Source: Diphasiastrum complanatum (taxonomy: Eukaryota > Streptophyta > Lycopodiopsida > Lycopodiales > Lycopodiaceae). From it: 64,000 bases of DNA. The notes under the pieces are model-generated. The model had not been told where the DNA came from. It saw only the letters and a program-made list of their open reading frames with translations, and made no database searches. Below, piece after piece: positions 48,094 to 58,925 of this stretch; within the stretch, counting starts at the first letter, position 1; each line of letters opens with the position of its first letter. The position numbers and the translations under genes are program-made. Location of the stretch: the NCBI GenBank assembly GCA_029204225.1, contig CM055095.1, positions 57,043,898 to 57,107,897 on the forward strand, in the 5' to 3' direction.

Positions 48094-48164
48094 CAAAAAG
48101 GGACAAAAAGAAGGTGTTGGATTCCTTGAACTCGATCAAAATGGACTCAGATACAACGTCATCT

Positions 48165-48537
48165 TCTACTCAGAAAGTGAAGATCCTTGATCATCTTCTT
48201 GATCCATACCATCTCCTTTGTGCAATGTGTGAGAGCTCTATACTCGGCCTCACTAGATGACAATGAGATAGTGGCTGACATAGCTCCATCACCTATGAAA
48301 ATACAATGAGCACTAATGGATTTCCTATCCATTACATCTCCAGCATAGTCTAAATCTGAAATTCCAAAAAGATTAGACGATGATCCCTCATACAATATGC
48401 CAAAATCTCGAGTTCCAATGTCGATGTACCTCAAAACTCGTCTTCCTAGCTTCCAATGCTCCTTATTAGGATCTTGCATAAATTGACTCAATCTTCCAAC
48501 ACAATAGCTTGAAGTTGATGGCTCTGATGAATTATCA
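48165..48537 (-). pseudogene. Copia-1 RT end and RNase H fragment
   Basis: Minus strand: SYCVGRLSQFMQDPNKEHWK, RDFGILYEGSSSN, DRKSISAHCIFIGDGAM and ATISLSSSEAEYRALTHCTK, ending MIKDLH. It corresponds to Copia-1c near 39300-39630. A small deletion removes the codons for the residues between GAM and ATISL. Confidence 0.85.
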
Positions 48538-48549
48538 GCTCTGATACCA
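48538..48549 (-). other. Copia primer-binding site next to an RT end
   Basis: TGGTATCAGAGC on the minus strand, preceded by an LTR-like end (CCCACA, 48553-48558). About 25 bp after the primer site the Copia-1 RT end begins, so leader, gag, protease, integrase and most RT are absent. Confidence 0.7.
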
Positions 48550-48552
48550 CTC

Positions 48553-48860
48553 TGTGGGAAAACTTCTTAAACGAAGTCCCAATCAACATGAGAAAGACAA
48601 TTAATACTATGAAGAATAGTGATAACTGTGTTAAGAAGGATCGTGGAATACTTAGAAAACGGAGATTAGAGAACTGTTCAGTTCATTAGAGAAAATTTGG
48701 ACTTGGAAAGGGCCCTATAAGGATTGCCACGTAGGATGACAATTTTTTGGCAATGTAAAATACTAAAATAAGATCTTTTTCTAACCGCAATCTTGCCCAC
48801 ACAGTCTTCGATGATTAGCTATTATGTGGGTAATATAGTCTGTGACTGAAAAAAAATCAT
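48553..48860 (-). repeat. Probable LTR part of the rearranged copia element
   Basis: By position next to the primer site this should be the 3' end of a 5' LTR read on the minus strand. It does not align with the Copia-1 LTR, so it belongs to another family. The outer border is not visible and may include the hairpin. Confidence 0.45.
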
Positions 48861-49144
48861 AACTTTTGAATGACAACTCGGATTGAGACGATTACGGTGC
48901 CATTAGAAAGCCCTCAACGAGAGCTTTTCAAGACACCCAACATGACCCAGTTTTGAGCTACGGTGAAGAAGTTATGGCCAGTCAAAGTTTTGGTCAGTCA
49001 ACACTTGGTTGACCAAGTGTTGACTGGCCATAACCTCTTCACCATAGCTCGAAACTGGGTCATGTTGGGTGTCTTGAAAAGCTCTCGTCGAGGGCTTTCT
49101 AATGGCACCGTAATCGTCTCAATCCGAGTTGCCGTTCAAAAGTT
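48861..49144. repeat. Long hairpin: inverted repeat with 124-bp arms
   Basis: The left arm 48861-48984 and right arm 49021-49144 are reverse complements with 6 differences and no gap. The loop contains a perfect inner palindrome (cagtcaacacttggt, 2 bases, its complement; 48995-49026) plus about 10 further bases on the left. Weaker pairing extends outwards through the A/T-rich runs (48849 and 49155). The structure is MITE-like or an inverted-duplication RNA hairpin; no second copy is in the window. Confidence 0.92.
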
Positions 49145-50177
<1,033 letters not shown>

Positions 50178-50426
50178 TTAGTTTTCTAAAATCCTTACTT
50201 GAATTTTACCAGTTTTCTTCTTTGGTACCACCACAATGGGTGATACCCATTCACTGCTCAGAACTGGATAAATTATCCCAGCTTCAAGGTATTTATCTAA
50301 TTCTACTTTCACCATCAAGAAAAATTTAGGATTTAATCTATACTGCCTTTGTCGAATTGGTAGAGCCTCTGTTTTTAGGTCAATTTGGTGTTCACGAAAT
50401 TTTGCAGGAAATCCTTTAAATTCCAA
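50178..50426 (-). pseudogene. Ty3/gypsy reverse transcriptase N-terminal fragment
   Basis: Minus strand: HQIDLKTEALPIRQRQYRLN, then KVELDKYLEAGIIYPVLSSE and WVSPIVVVPKKKTGKI. This is the classical start of gypsy RT (the I-x-P-S-x-S-x-W-x-S-P-V-V-V-x-KK region). It ends after about 80 residues, well before the catalytic Asp pair. Family relation to the other gypsy copies cannot be set. Confidence 0.85.
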
Positions 50427-50613
50427 GCAAAAACATGTATAAATTCGTTCAAAAACTTGTAATAAAGACTACCATCAAACTTTGATTAGTGAACATAAAT
50501 ATTCACCTCCTTTCCTTGCTCAACAGGTATTTTCCGAATTTCATTATTGTCAATCATCCCCATGGTAGTGTTTACCTCACTTTTCCCATGTATTTCTCTA
50601 TTTTGGGACTCAC

Positions 50614-51315
50614 TGTGAAGAATTGCCAAAAATTGGCAAATCTAGCTTGATCAAAAACCATGTAGAACATTGTAAATATTGTGTATAATTGGGTTCCGCA
50701 CATGTGAGACCAAGATGCCACATGGCAACCCACTCCTAATGTAGGTTAGGTCAAGTCCATAGGGTTGGTCATGTCATTTTGATAGTGATTCCTAGTTTAT
50801 AGGACCTAAATCCTAGATTTAAGGTGAAAATTTGACCAACTAGCTATCTACCAAGCATGACTCTAGGAAATAGACTAGGGTTTCATTTTAGGTCAAGGAG
50901 AGTGAGTTAACTTCCTTATTACATGCTGGAAATTCACCTAACTTCAAGAAGGAAGTCAAATTTGCTATGTATTCCCTCTCTCCATAGTGAGAAGAGAGAA
51001 ATTTTTTGGAGCTCATTGGCAATCTCAAGCTAGTTCACTATGTACATTGAGTTTTTGTGATCCAAATGAAACCAAATCAATTTCTACTTGTTTCTCAGGT
51101 TGAAGGCCATACTACGGCCTGTAGTACACATGTGTGGGCTCGGATTTCAATGTTTATCAATGCTTTTGATTGTTAATGCTTGTTGTTTGTCAAATTGCCA
51201 ATCTAGATCAACTTTTTTGTGTCTAGTTTTTTGATAGATTGTTAAGCAAGCATCTAATCACTCTTGTGGATCTTTTGTAGATCAATTTATGGTCCTAAAG
51301 TACAGTACTTTCACA
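50614..51315 (+). repeat. Copia-2 5' LTR, complete (702 bp)
   Basis: Starts TGTGAAGAATTGCC and ends ACTTTCACA, immediately before the primer site. Aligns end to end with the solo LTR 40280-40967, which confirms both termini. Confidence 0.92.
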
Positions 51316-51327
51316 TGCTACCAGAGC
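51316..51327 (+). other. Copia-2 primer-binding site, mutated
   Basis: TGCTACCAGAGC, two changes from TGGTATCAGAGC. Confidence 0.75.
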
Positions 51328-52120
51328 CAAGTACAAGAGCATAAGCCATTGATCTAATGCAAATCCATTTTTAGCAAGTTTTGGTGCTAAAAACTAGTAT
51401 TGAGAGGGCAAGCTAGAATCTTGATTTTGGTGAGAAGATTTGATCCCAAACTTGGTAGGGGTCCAAATCCGTACTGTCCACATGTGTGGGCACCTCTGAA
51501 CCTGCATTTAATGCATGGTATTCATTTGATCCAAAAAAATTCAATTTGTGAGCTGTTGGTGTAATTTTTCATGGAGATCCTAGGATAATCTACCAAGATC
51601 ATTTGCCATTGATTAGATTTGAATTTGTTTCATGGAATCTAATTAATCTAGGCTGAGTTCAAGTCCTATTAAGATTAAAAACAAGTCTTGAAAGTACACC
51701 AAGAAGGAAGAAAGAGATTAAGTCATTTTTTTGTCCAAAAATAGCCAAAATTGGCAAGATTTGATTGTAAGTAGATTTCACATCATCCTATCTTCATTCC
51801 AACTTTGTGAGGGAGTGCTAGAACTGAGATTATAAGTCCATTTGTTGGATTAGAAATCTAATTTGAGTGAAAGACTACAAGAGAGAGACCTTAGTGAGTT
51901 TCTAGAGACAATCAAATCCATTTCTTGGCAAGATTTGTTTGAAAGTAGTTTTCACTTCATCTTATCTTCATTCCAGCTTTGTGAGGGAGTGATAGAACTG
52001 TGATTATAAGTCCATTTGTTGGACTAGAAATCAAATTTGAGTGAAACACTGCAAGTGTGAGACCTTTGTGAGTTTCAAGTCAATCAAATCTATTTCTTGT
52101 TTGTAGAAGTCACTAGTAAG

Positions 52121-52831
52121 ATGGGATCTGCTGGAGCATACCTTCTAGAAGCTAGTGAGAGATTGAATTCTACAAATTATGCTATTTGGAAGGTTAGGAT
52201 GGAGTCACTCTTGGTGCTCCAAGACCTTCATGAGTTTTTGATTGAAGATGAAGATGAACCTCTAGGTGCACAAGAGTTAGCTAGATACAAGAAGAGATCT
52301 AGGCTTGCACTTCATTGTGTGAAGATGAATGTGAGCAATGATTTGTTGAGAGAAGTATTAGCATGTACTAGTGCTAAAGAGGCTTGGGAGTCTTTAAAAT
52401 CAATCTATGAATCTAGTAACACTTCAAGAGTACTCATGCTTAGAAATCAGATTTTGCAAAGCATGAAGAGAAGTGAGGAGAGTGCACAAGATTATGTACT
52501 TAGAATCAAGTCTCTAAATAGGGAGTTGGCTTCCATTGGAGAGAAGATTCATGATGGAGAGCTTGTACAAATTGTTCTTCATGGTCTAGGAGATGACTTT
52601 GCAAATTTGGTCCGAAGTTTTGCCATCCAAGACACTTTGCCAACTATAGAAAAACTTCAGAGTGTATTAGTGGCTGAAGAGTGTAGGATGCTCCATGCAA
52701 AATCTAGGATGAGTTCCTTGTCTTTGCAGGATGGTGATGAGAAAGCCAATTTCTCATTCAAGGGCAAAAAGAAGACCAATGGAAAGAAGAAGCATCCAAA
52801 ATCTGTTTGCAAGTTTTCATTTGATTGGTGA
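52121..52831 (+). pseudogene. copia gag, 3'-truncated (Copia-2)
   Basis: Open for 236 codons from MGSAGAYLLEASERLNSTN; the ATG at 52121 is preferred to an upstream TTG at 52097 because the leader context and homologues start there. Copia gag landmarks are YAIWKVRMESLLVLQDLHEF, RSRLALHCVKMNVSNDLLRE, AWESLKSIYESSNTSR and VQIVLHGLGDDFANLVRSF. A lysine-rich end (KGKKKTNGKKKHPKS) would normally precede the zinc knuckle, but here the frame ends in unrelated sequence at a tandem duplication. This is the longest uninterrupted gag in the window. Confidence 0.88.
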
Positions 52832-52925
52832 GGGTTGAATTGACAAGTGCTATCTTTCGAACTAGCATTAATGGGTAATCTGTTTGCAAGTTTTCATTTG
52901 ACTGATGAGGGTCGAAATGACAAGT
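52801..52925. repeat. 77-bp tandem duplication at the gag break
   Basis: atctgtttgcaagttttcat occurs at 52801 and 52878, each followed by ttga-tg-tgagggt and ttgacaagtg / atgacaagtg. Confidence 0.85.
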
Positions 52926-53925
52926 GAGCACCATTTTGCTAGATGGCGAGTCTCTAACCCCTACATTTAAATGCTTCATTCCATTAACCTGAGTTTAGAA
53001 TGATATGCCATGTGCGAGTTGGGTTCTTAGTAGTTCTCAATGCTCCAAGTTTACTCCTAATCTGAGTTTGGAACTCATTGCAAAGCATTCAACTTGTGCT
53101 CATGTGTTATGATCTTGTTTATGTGGAATTGGAATCTATTTATCAAGGTTGTCCTGGCAGCCGCATTGCTGAAATATGTGTCAATGACTCGTTTGCAATC
53201 ACCTTTTCACTTCACTCGTTTTTCTCTGTTTTTCATTAATAATGACAGTATTAGCTCTTTCATTGCTCTCCAGTGGGATCGACACTCAATTGTACTATAA
53301 AATTCTATCATTTTTCTGTTGGCATATTACGTCATGCTTTATACAAACAAAAAGAACTATTTCAGTTAATCTGGAAGCATGAGCATGTTTGAAAATGGCT
53401 CAAAAAACTCTCCATTTAATCTTTTCCCTTTCTCTCTCGGGTAAGCTGTTTTTCACTCTCTAAAAGCATGTTGGGAAGCAATCTATATGATACACATTGT
53501 TTTTCAATCTAGGTGATAGATCTATGTGCAATCACAAATTACCTTAGATCATTGTGGGTGTTGGGTAGGTCTTCACATGTGTGAAACCTTCACAACAAAG
53601 CTCTCAGAAGGATCTTGGCAGCTTGGTCAAACCCCTCGATAAAATTGTATTTTACAATCTCTCCAAACATTTTTTTTTCCAAGGAAGAATCATTTTGAAC
53701 TTTAAGTATATTAGCAAATCCAAAATCCAATGGTACCGAAAAATTGGTATTAAACCAATCATTTTCCACCTTGGGCTTATTTTGGACACCTATGACCCTG
53801 CAAAACCATATTTGGAAATATTTGGCATAAAATCTAGCCAACGATTATGTCGAAAACGTGAAAAGAGCTTCACAAGCCATGGTAGACCTTGAAACATCTC
53901 CTTCAATCATTGGCCGTTTGAACAT
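52926..53925. other. Spacer without recognised gene
   Basis: Open frames on both strands between 53581 and 53892 (103 aa plus, 83 aa minus) carry no signature I recognise. Probably older element debris. Confidence 0.35.
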
Positions 53926-54284
53926 AGGATTCTCATGTCTTGAGGTTGATGCTCTTTCGCGATACAACCATTGTCAACCATTGTTGATCGACAACAACAA
54001 GGGTGGGATGTATAGAATTCTACTATTATAATCATCTAAAATCTAGCCATTTTGGATAATAGTATTGGTGGAGATGGCCAACAAAGTTAGCAGATGACCC
54101 TTTGCAATATGTGCAGAGTATCCTTTTCTCAATCTCCCTTTTTTATTTCACATAAATGGTATCTCTTCCCTTTGTTTTTGTAATATCACCTTCTATTCTT
54201 GTAGCACTTGATGAGCCCTATGGAAATTATTTTTGTAGATGTTATGACGTCCAGCCTTCGAGAGCAAGAAGCTCACCTCGCAGC

Positions 54285-55120
54285 TCCAACATGATGCCAT
54301 AATGGTTGTCGTTCACAGACACACAAAAATGGCTCATTTCATTCCAACCCATTATAAGATAGATGCACTCGTGGTAGCTGATCTATTCATACAGCATGTA
54401 TTTAGACTTAATGGGTTACCATCATCCATAGTGTTTGATAGAGATCCACGCTTTACGGGTCAGTTGAGAATGAGCAGTACAGATCACCCTGAAATGGATG
54501 GTCAAACAGAGAGAGTTAACCAAACCATCGACGACATGCTTAGGGTGTACGTAAGTGTTAAGCAAACGCAACGGGAGAAATATTTGTCGTTGTTGGAATT
54601 TGCTTACAACGAATAAAGGAATGCTTCTACTAAGATGAGTCCTTTCGAGTTGAACTATGGTTTTAGGCCAACAAGTCCAATTACTGTAGGGATGCCTCAT
54701 AAAGTGCCTAGTGTTGTTGACTTTCTAACTCACATGGTACAAATGTTTGAGGTAGCCAAGAAAAATGTGAAACAAGCGATGGATCGCGCAAAGAAATTTG
54801 CTGATCGGGATTGCACACCAAGAGAGTTCGAGAAAGGAGACATGGTGTTTCTCCTGATTCCAAAGGACTCAACTTCTCTTAAGACAAAGAAGTGGTACAA
54901 GTTATCTTCGTGTTATTGTGGACCCTGGAAAATAGTTAAAAAGCTTAATGATGTTGATTATAAACTAGCAGTGCCTCAGGATTGTAAAGTTTATCCTATT
55001 TTTCATGTTTCACGCTTAAAGAGGATATTACATGAGGGTTGTAACTTGCTACCTAATGGACTTGTATTGTTTCAGGAGCATGGAGAGGTGATGCACGGAC
55101 CGGAGAGAGAGACGGCTTAG
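54285..55120 (+). pseudogene. Ty3/gypsy integrase, broken (Gypsy-2)
   Basis: Begins HDAIMVVVHRHTKMAHFIPT; related integrases have V-D-R here, so the first catalytic Asp appears to be His. The second region is VFDRDPRFTGQLRM, after which about 15 residues are missing compared with the usual spacing before DHPEMDGQTERVNQTIDDML (Glu present). A TAA at 54614-54616 interrupts AYNE-RNASTKMSPFELNYG. The C-terminal part continues open to 55120 with GDMVFLLIPKD, WYKLSSCYCGPWKIVKKLN and VYPIFHVSRLKRILH. The last of these is a typical gypsy C-terminal motif; no chromodomain follows. Confidence 0.88.
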
Positions 55121-55257
55121 AAACTGTCTAATCCGTGAGTACTGTTGCGTGGCACAGTAGACCTCTCACTGATGCTACCCGCGAGACCGCGCACGCTTTG
55201 CATGCATAGTACCCTTCTTTTATCATCACGGACGATGTTCCTTGAGGAGGGAAGGAA

Positions 55258-55860
55258 TGATGTTATGTACTTATATTCCTGCCTCAGTGTGTGAACACGT
55301 TGGACTTGTAAATTGTAAATATTAAAATAAAATGGCTCACACCGGCCTGTGGTGTTTTGTAAAAATGTAAATAGCAAGTCTTTGGTAACTTGTTGTCCTG
55401 CTTATATTTGGTATAGGGCACTCTTAATTTAGAGTTGGACTGACCTCCTAAAAAGTAGAAGAGTTGACCAATCAACGGGACACGTGTCATATGCACATTG
55501 GGACACTTGGTCTAGTGCATGAGTGATGCGGGTCGAACGGTCCTCCTACTTGCTTGCCAATGTGTCAACGTACTGCTAAGTGACAAGTGTTGATTGTGCA
55601 TGGGGTTTGCCATGTGTCGACGTTAGGAAAGGGTCAGGGTTAAGTGGGTGCTTGAGGATTATGTATAAGTGAGCCTAGAGAGAGGCATTCCTCATCATAA
55701 TCTCTGTAGCAGGTGACTGGGAGGAGATCTAGCAGTAGTGCTCTTATGTGTTTGTGTTTGTAGCTTGCCATGTACTTTGAAGAGAAATCAATAAAGTGGA
55801 TATTTGGTGCCTACTTTGGTGTGCTTTGGGTGGAATTCAGATAGCTTTGTGATACTAATA
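55258..55860 (+). repeat. Gypsy-2 3' LTR
   Basis: Starts at TGATGTTATGTAC (55258) or TGTTATG (55261) directly after the polypurine tract. TATA-like tatgtataagtg near 55665; polyadenylation-like caataaag near 55788. The end, near 55860, is not confirmed by a second copy. Confidence 0.65.
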
Positions 55861-56084
55861 CCCTTAATTCTCAAAAATAAAAAACCGAGCATCAATGGGA
55901 TCATCCAAGATTAATTTCTAGCTCACGGGAATGTATAAGGCTCTATTCTTCTAGACACAATTCAAGGAACTCACGATGGGAAGCCTTTCCTCCTTGAATG
56001 TCAAAAGGTCTTATTGAAATGATTTCCAAAGTCAAAGCTCCTCTCATTATGCTAAAAAGACTTTCCACCTCTCATTACGCTCAG

Positions 56085-56420
56085 AAGTTTTCTCTAAAAC
56101 TGTTGGCAAAGTTCTGGGCAATAGGATCTCACCTATCTTTGGCAAAGTCATCTCGAAGGAACAATTAGGCTTTGTCAAGGGAAGAAATATAACACACGCC
56201 ATCTTAAAAATTTGGTCTGCTAGTAGTTATGCTTACCACAGAACTGAAGCTAGTGTCATGAAATAGGTGGATAAAGCTTTTGACAAAATCAATGGAGTCA
56301 CTAAAGCCCTCTAGATGAATACTAGCTCAGCTTTAACATTGTCCTCTCTTGCACTTTCCTATTTGATGTAGTATAAGACAAGGCTGCCCACCCTCCTCTT
56401 TACTTTTCACCATTAGAAAC
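56085..56420 (+). pseudogene. LINE (L1-type) reverse transcriptase remnant
   Basis: FSKTVGKVLGNRISPIFGKV is followed by ISKEQLGFVKGRNITHAI, the first conserved blocks of non-LTR RT (compare N-R-L...I-S-x-E-Q-x-G-F-x-x-G-R-x-I). It continues VDKAFDKI (Asp block, after a stop) and, in another frame, IRQGCPPSSLLFTI (the G-I-R-Q-G-C-P block). Large deletions lie between the blocks, and the YADD-type catalytic block was not found. Confidence 0.8.
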
Positions 56421-56842
56421 AAACTGCTGTGCTTTTTTATTCATGAAGCTATTGTTGGAAATATTGTACTGAAATTGCAATTTTATTGGCTATTATTAGT
56501 GCCCGGTTGATGTAACTGACAATAAATGTAAAGAAATATGCCTACCTGTCTTTATGTGACTATGTTAAGAAGGTGATCTACAAATCACAAGAAGCTTTGC
56601 ATTATCCAGGGCATTTTAATGAGAAAAAAAGTTAGTAAACAAAAACAAATTGCATATCAGGAAAAAGGAAAAACCATTTATATTATCAAAATCGTCACAA
56701 TAGCTTACTGCTACTGCGGCAAAGCTAATACATATGGCGAAGATCCTGCTTTTCAAACATGTCTTACAAGGATCAGTAGTGTAAAAGATTGTGCAAAACC
56801 CAACCGTTTTCTTATTGCCTGAAGCCTTGGAAAAAGGCAGAC
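56421..56842. other. Spacer without recognisable gene
   Basis: AT-rich 3' flank of the LINE remnant. No motif recognised. Confidence 0.35.
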
Positions 56843-57226
56843 CTGTTTCTTGAAGAAACCAAACCCTGAGTCTTTCTTTGGAGGGCCATGAAGTAGCGTT
56901 GCAAAAGAGGGTGATCCATCCTGCAAATCAAATGCCTGAAAGGAATTTGCAAACAAGCAGTGCATACAATCTATACGGACCTACACTGATGCGTACCTGA
57001 TGGTCAAAGACCATTCATGAAGAAACTATTCAGCCCACAACTGGTGTGCAGCTGTGGAGAGTAAATGCGGATCAAAATCCGTAAGAAAATGCACTCCCTG
57101 CTGGTGCAAATAGATGATGAGAGCAGCCCATTTGCTGAAAGGATCGCGATCTTCTGTGAAGGAAGCTGATGCAAAGCCTGATCTGGTGATGGGATTTCTT
57201 GCAGAAGAGATGACCGTTAAGGAAGG
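56843..57226 (-). pseudogene. Possible exon pair of an unrecognised gene
   Basis: Minus strand: an open stretch (57226-57060, with SGFASASFTEDRDPFSKW and ALIIYLHQQGVHFLTDFDP) meets a TAG, then FLHEWSLTI and a donor-like CAG/GTACGC (56997/56996). A 61-bp gap ending aattcctttcag separates it from a second open block (56935-56843), followed by CAG/GTCTGC. The second block is open in two frames, so its reading is uncertain. Splice-like signals and coding-like composition suggest an exon pair, and the stop suggests a pseudogene. No family recognised. Confidence 0.3.
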
Positions 57227-57443
57227 AGGGCAGTCCTTAAAAGAAAAGGTTCTTTCTTCTTAACCTTAAAGTATTATGGGCAAGTAAACCCGTCCACATT
57301 TATTCGTAGGAAAAAGTAGTAGGTACATTGATGAAAAAGATATATACACCCGGAAAGGAAAGTTTAAACAAAAGTAGGCTCAAACAAGAGCGAAGCTTGC
57401 AATAAAGTTAAGATTAATCCAAATCCTGGAAATAAAAGTGCAT

Positions 57444-58485
57444 AAACTATGATGATGTCCGTGGGAGTCTACCAACTGACTGCAACAAATCAGAAAAGTG
57501 AAGAGGTGGTGAGTCGGCTAATGAAGGGAGATGAGATGTAGCAGACCCAGCCACCGTCACCCTTTGTAGAATAGATAGGGCCTGAGCACGTTGCAGGGCA
57601 ATGGAAACACGTTGTTTGAAAGAAGCCACGAGAATAGAACCAGGAATACCTTGACGCTCTTCCGCCTGATGAGAACACATGCGAAGAAAATCCTCAAAGC
57701 GTCGATGCAAGGTGCCATAAGTCTCAATTGCCAAGGGAAGAAAAGCATCAGTGGGGTGCCTATCGGAGTAGTTTTTTTCCTTCTCTTGTGCTGCCACGCT
57801 TGTCGCTTCTCCTGGTGTGAAGGCAGAGCGAGGCAATAGGTCACCACGTGTGTGATCAGCAACAACAACATCTGCCAAAGTACGAAACTCATCCCGAGAG
57901 AGGACAATGTCAACACGCCTGCGGGAAGAGTGGGACGTGGAAGAAGAAAGGACATGAGACTGCTCTCTGAGGACATGGAATCCTCCATCTCTGGCTATAG
58001 CGGCCGCTGCATCTCTGACAACATCTGTGCGCTCACTCCCAGAAGGACATCAGAGGAGGTGGATAGCGAGCATCAATAGGGTGACCGCAAACACACCTGG
58101 AGAGACACAAGACCGAAGGATGAAGAAGCCCCAAGCGAAGACGAAGAGCAGTGGTGAAGATGGCCGAAGACAACCGAAAGGAAGAAACAACAGGCCGAGC
58201 TAACAGCCAAGCCCCCGCACCAAGACCCGCACAAGAAAGAAGCCGAGCTCGATGCAACACCGAAGGAGCCTCAGAGAGCATGCTGGAAAGGATATGTTTG
58301 TGCATGCACTCCAAGAGGGTCTCTTGCAGGTGATCTGAATTGAAAGTGAGGAGTTGCTCAAAAGGAGGAAGACAAGCTTGGGCAGAGAGGGGGAGGAGCT
58401 CTCGCGCAGCGATGAGGAGGTGCTGGAAAGACAGAGTATTAAGACCCTCAAGGATAACCCCTAAGATGAGGATAAGAGAACACAA
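57444..58485 (-). pseudogene. C-terminus of a non-LTR retroelement protein: CCHC knuckle and endonuclease-like domain
   Basis: Minus strand reads GAGAWLLARPVVSS, ALRLRLGL, then C-V-C-G-H-P-I-D. A frameshift and one TGA in IHLL-stop-CPSGSERTDVVRDA complete a C-x-C...H-x4-C knuckle. The following RRRVDIVLS and TLADVVVAD are spaced like the V/D...D-V motif of restriction-like (PD-D/EXK-type) endonucleases. AAQEKEKNYSDRH, FLPLAIETYG and FKQRVSIALQRAQALSIL close the protein; stop near 57447. From memory the order GAGAWL, CCHC, D-V, REKEKRY, PLA-ETFG, QRVSVALQRAQA occurs at the C-terminus of reverse-transcriptase proteins in plant genomes. The RT itself is not present; the sequence changes to an LTR near 58490. 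Confidence 0.65.
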
Positions 58486-58489
58486 TAGG

Positions 58490-58911
58490 AGAGACTATGG
58501 AGCCAAACCGCCCAACCAATCCTAGATCAAACCTGGATCTAGCCCCCAAGCCATGCATGTGAAGCAAGAGGAGAAGAGAGAAACTGATAATCTAAACTCA
58601 ATATGTCGACGGGAGAATCTCCACCTCATTATATAGAGAGTAGTCTTGTGCATGAACCCATGCAATCTCCATGCAGGTCAACTATAAATAGATCACATCT
58701 CTTCATGCAGTCCTCCTGTATATATCCGTCACACAGACATGCAATACTCCATATGTCTTAATTAGAGTGTCTGGGTCCTCTCAAGGTAATTAGTCACAAA
58801 CTGGCCTCAACATGGAATTAAATCTCGGCATGACCAATAATCTCAAGTACTGGAGGGCCGGTCTACCATATTAGGACTATTCCAGGTCCTTAATCGAATA
58901 TGGCCATAACA
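58490..58911 (-). repeat. Ty3/gypsy LTR, minus strand
   Basis: Minus strand: a polypurine tract (aaggagggaagaa, 58925-58912... reading down) directly before TGTTATGGCC (LTR start at 58911), and a TATA box (ctctatataatgagg, about 58638-58624). The end near 58490-58560 is not fixed. The polypurine tract marks it as a 3' LTR of an element whose interior should lie at higher coordinates. Confidence 0.6.
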
Positions 58912-58925
58912 TTCTTCCCTCCTTA

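Larger units (their letters stand above)
43001..48095 (+). mobile_element. Gypsy-1c: 5' part of a Ty3/gypsy element
   Basis: LTR, primer site, long leader, gag, zinc knuckles and protease in order. It is cut at about 48095 by sequence of other origin. RT, RNase H and integrase are absent here, although the integrase at 29556 may come from a relative. Confidence 0.85.
50614..52831 (+). mobile_element. Copia-2: 5' part of a Ty1/copia element
   Basis: Complete 5' LTR, primer site, leader and gag in order. The coding part stops shortly after the gag core, before any zinc knuckle, and no pol follows. Confidence 0.9.
53926..55860 (+). mobile_element. Gypsy-2: 3' end of a Ty3/gypsy element
   Basis: An RNase H/linker relic (VDALSRYNH near 53950), a degenerate stretch, integrase (54285-55120), a polypurine tract (gaggagggaaggaa, 55244-55257) and a 3' LTR. 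Confidence 0.8.

Noticed and set aside
53581-53892. 103-codon plus-strand ORF and overlapping 83-codon minus-strand ORF
   Set aside because: No recognisable motif and neither strand is favoured; left as spacer.
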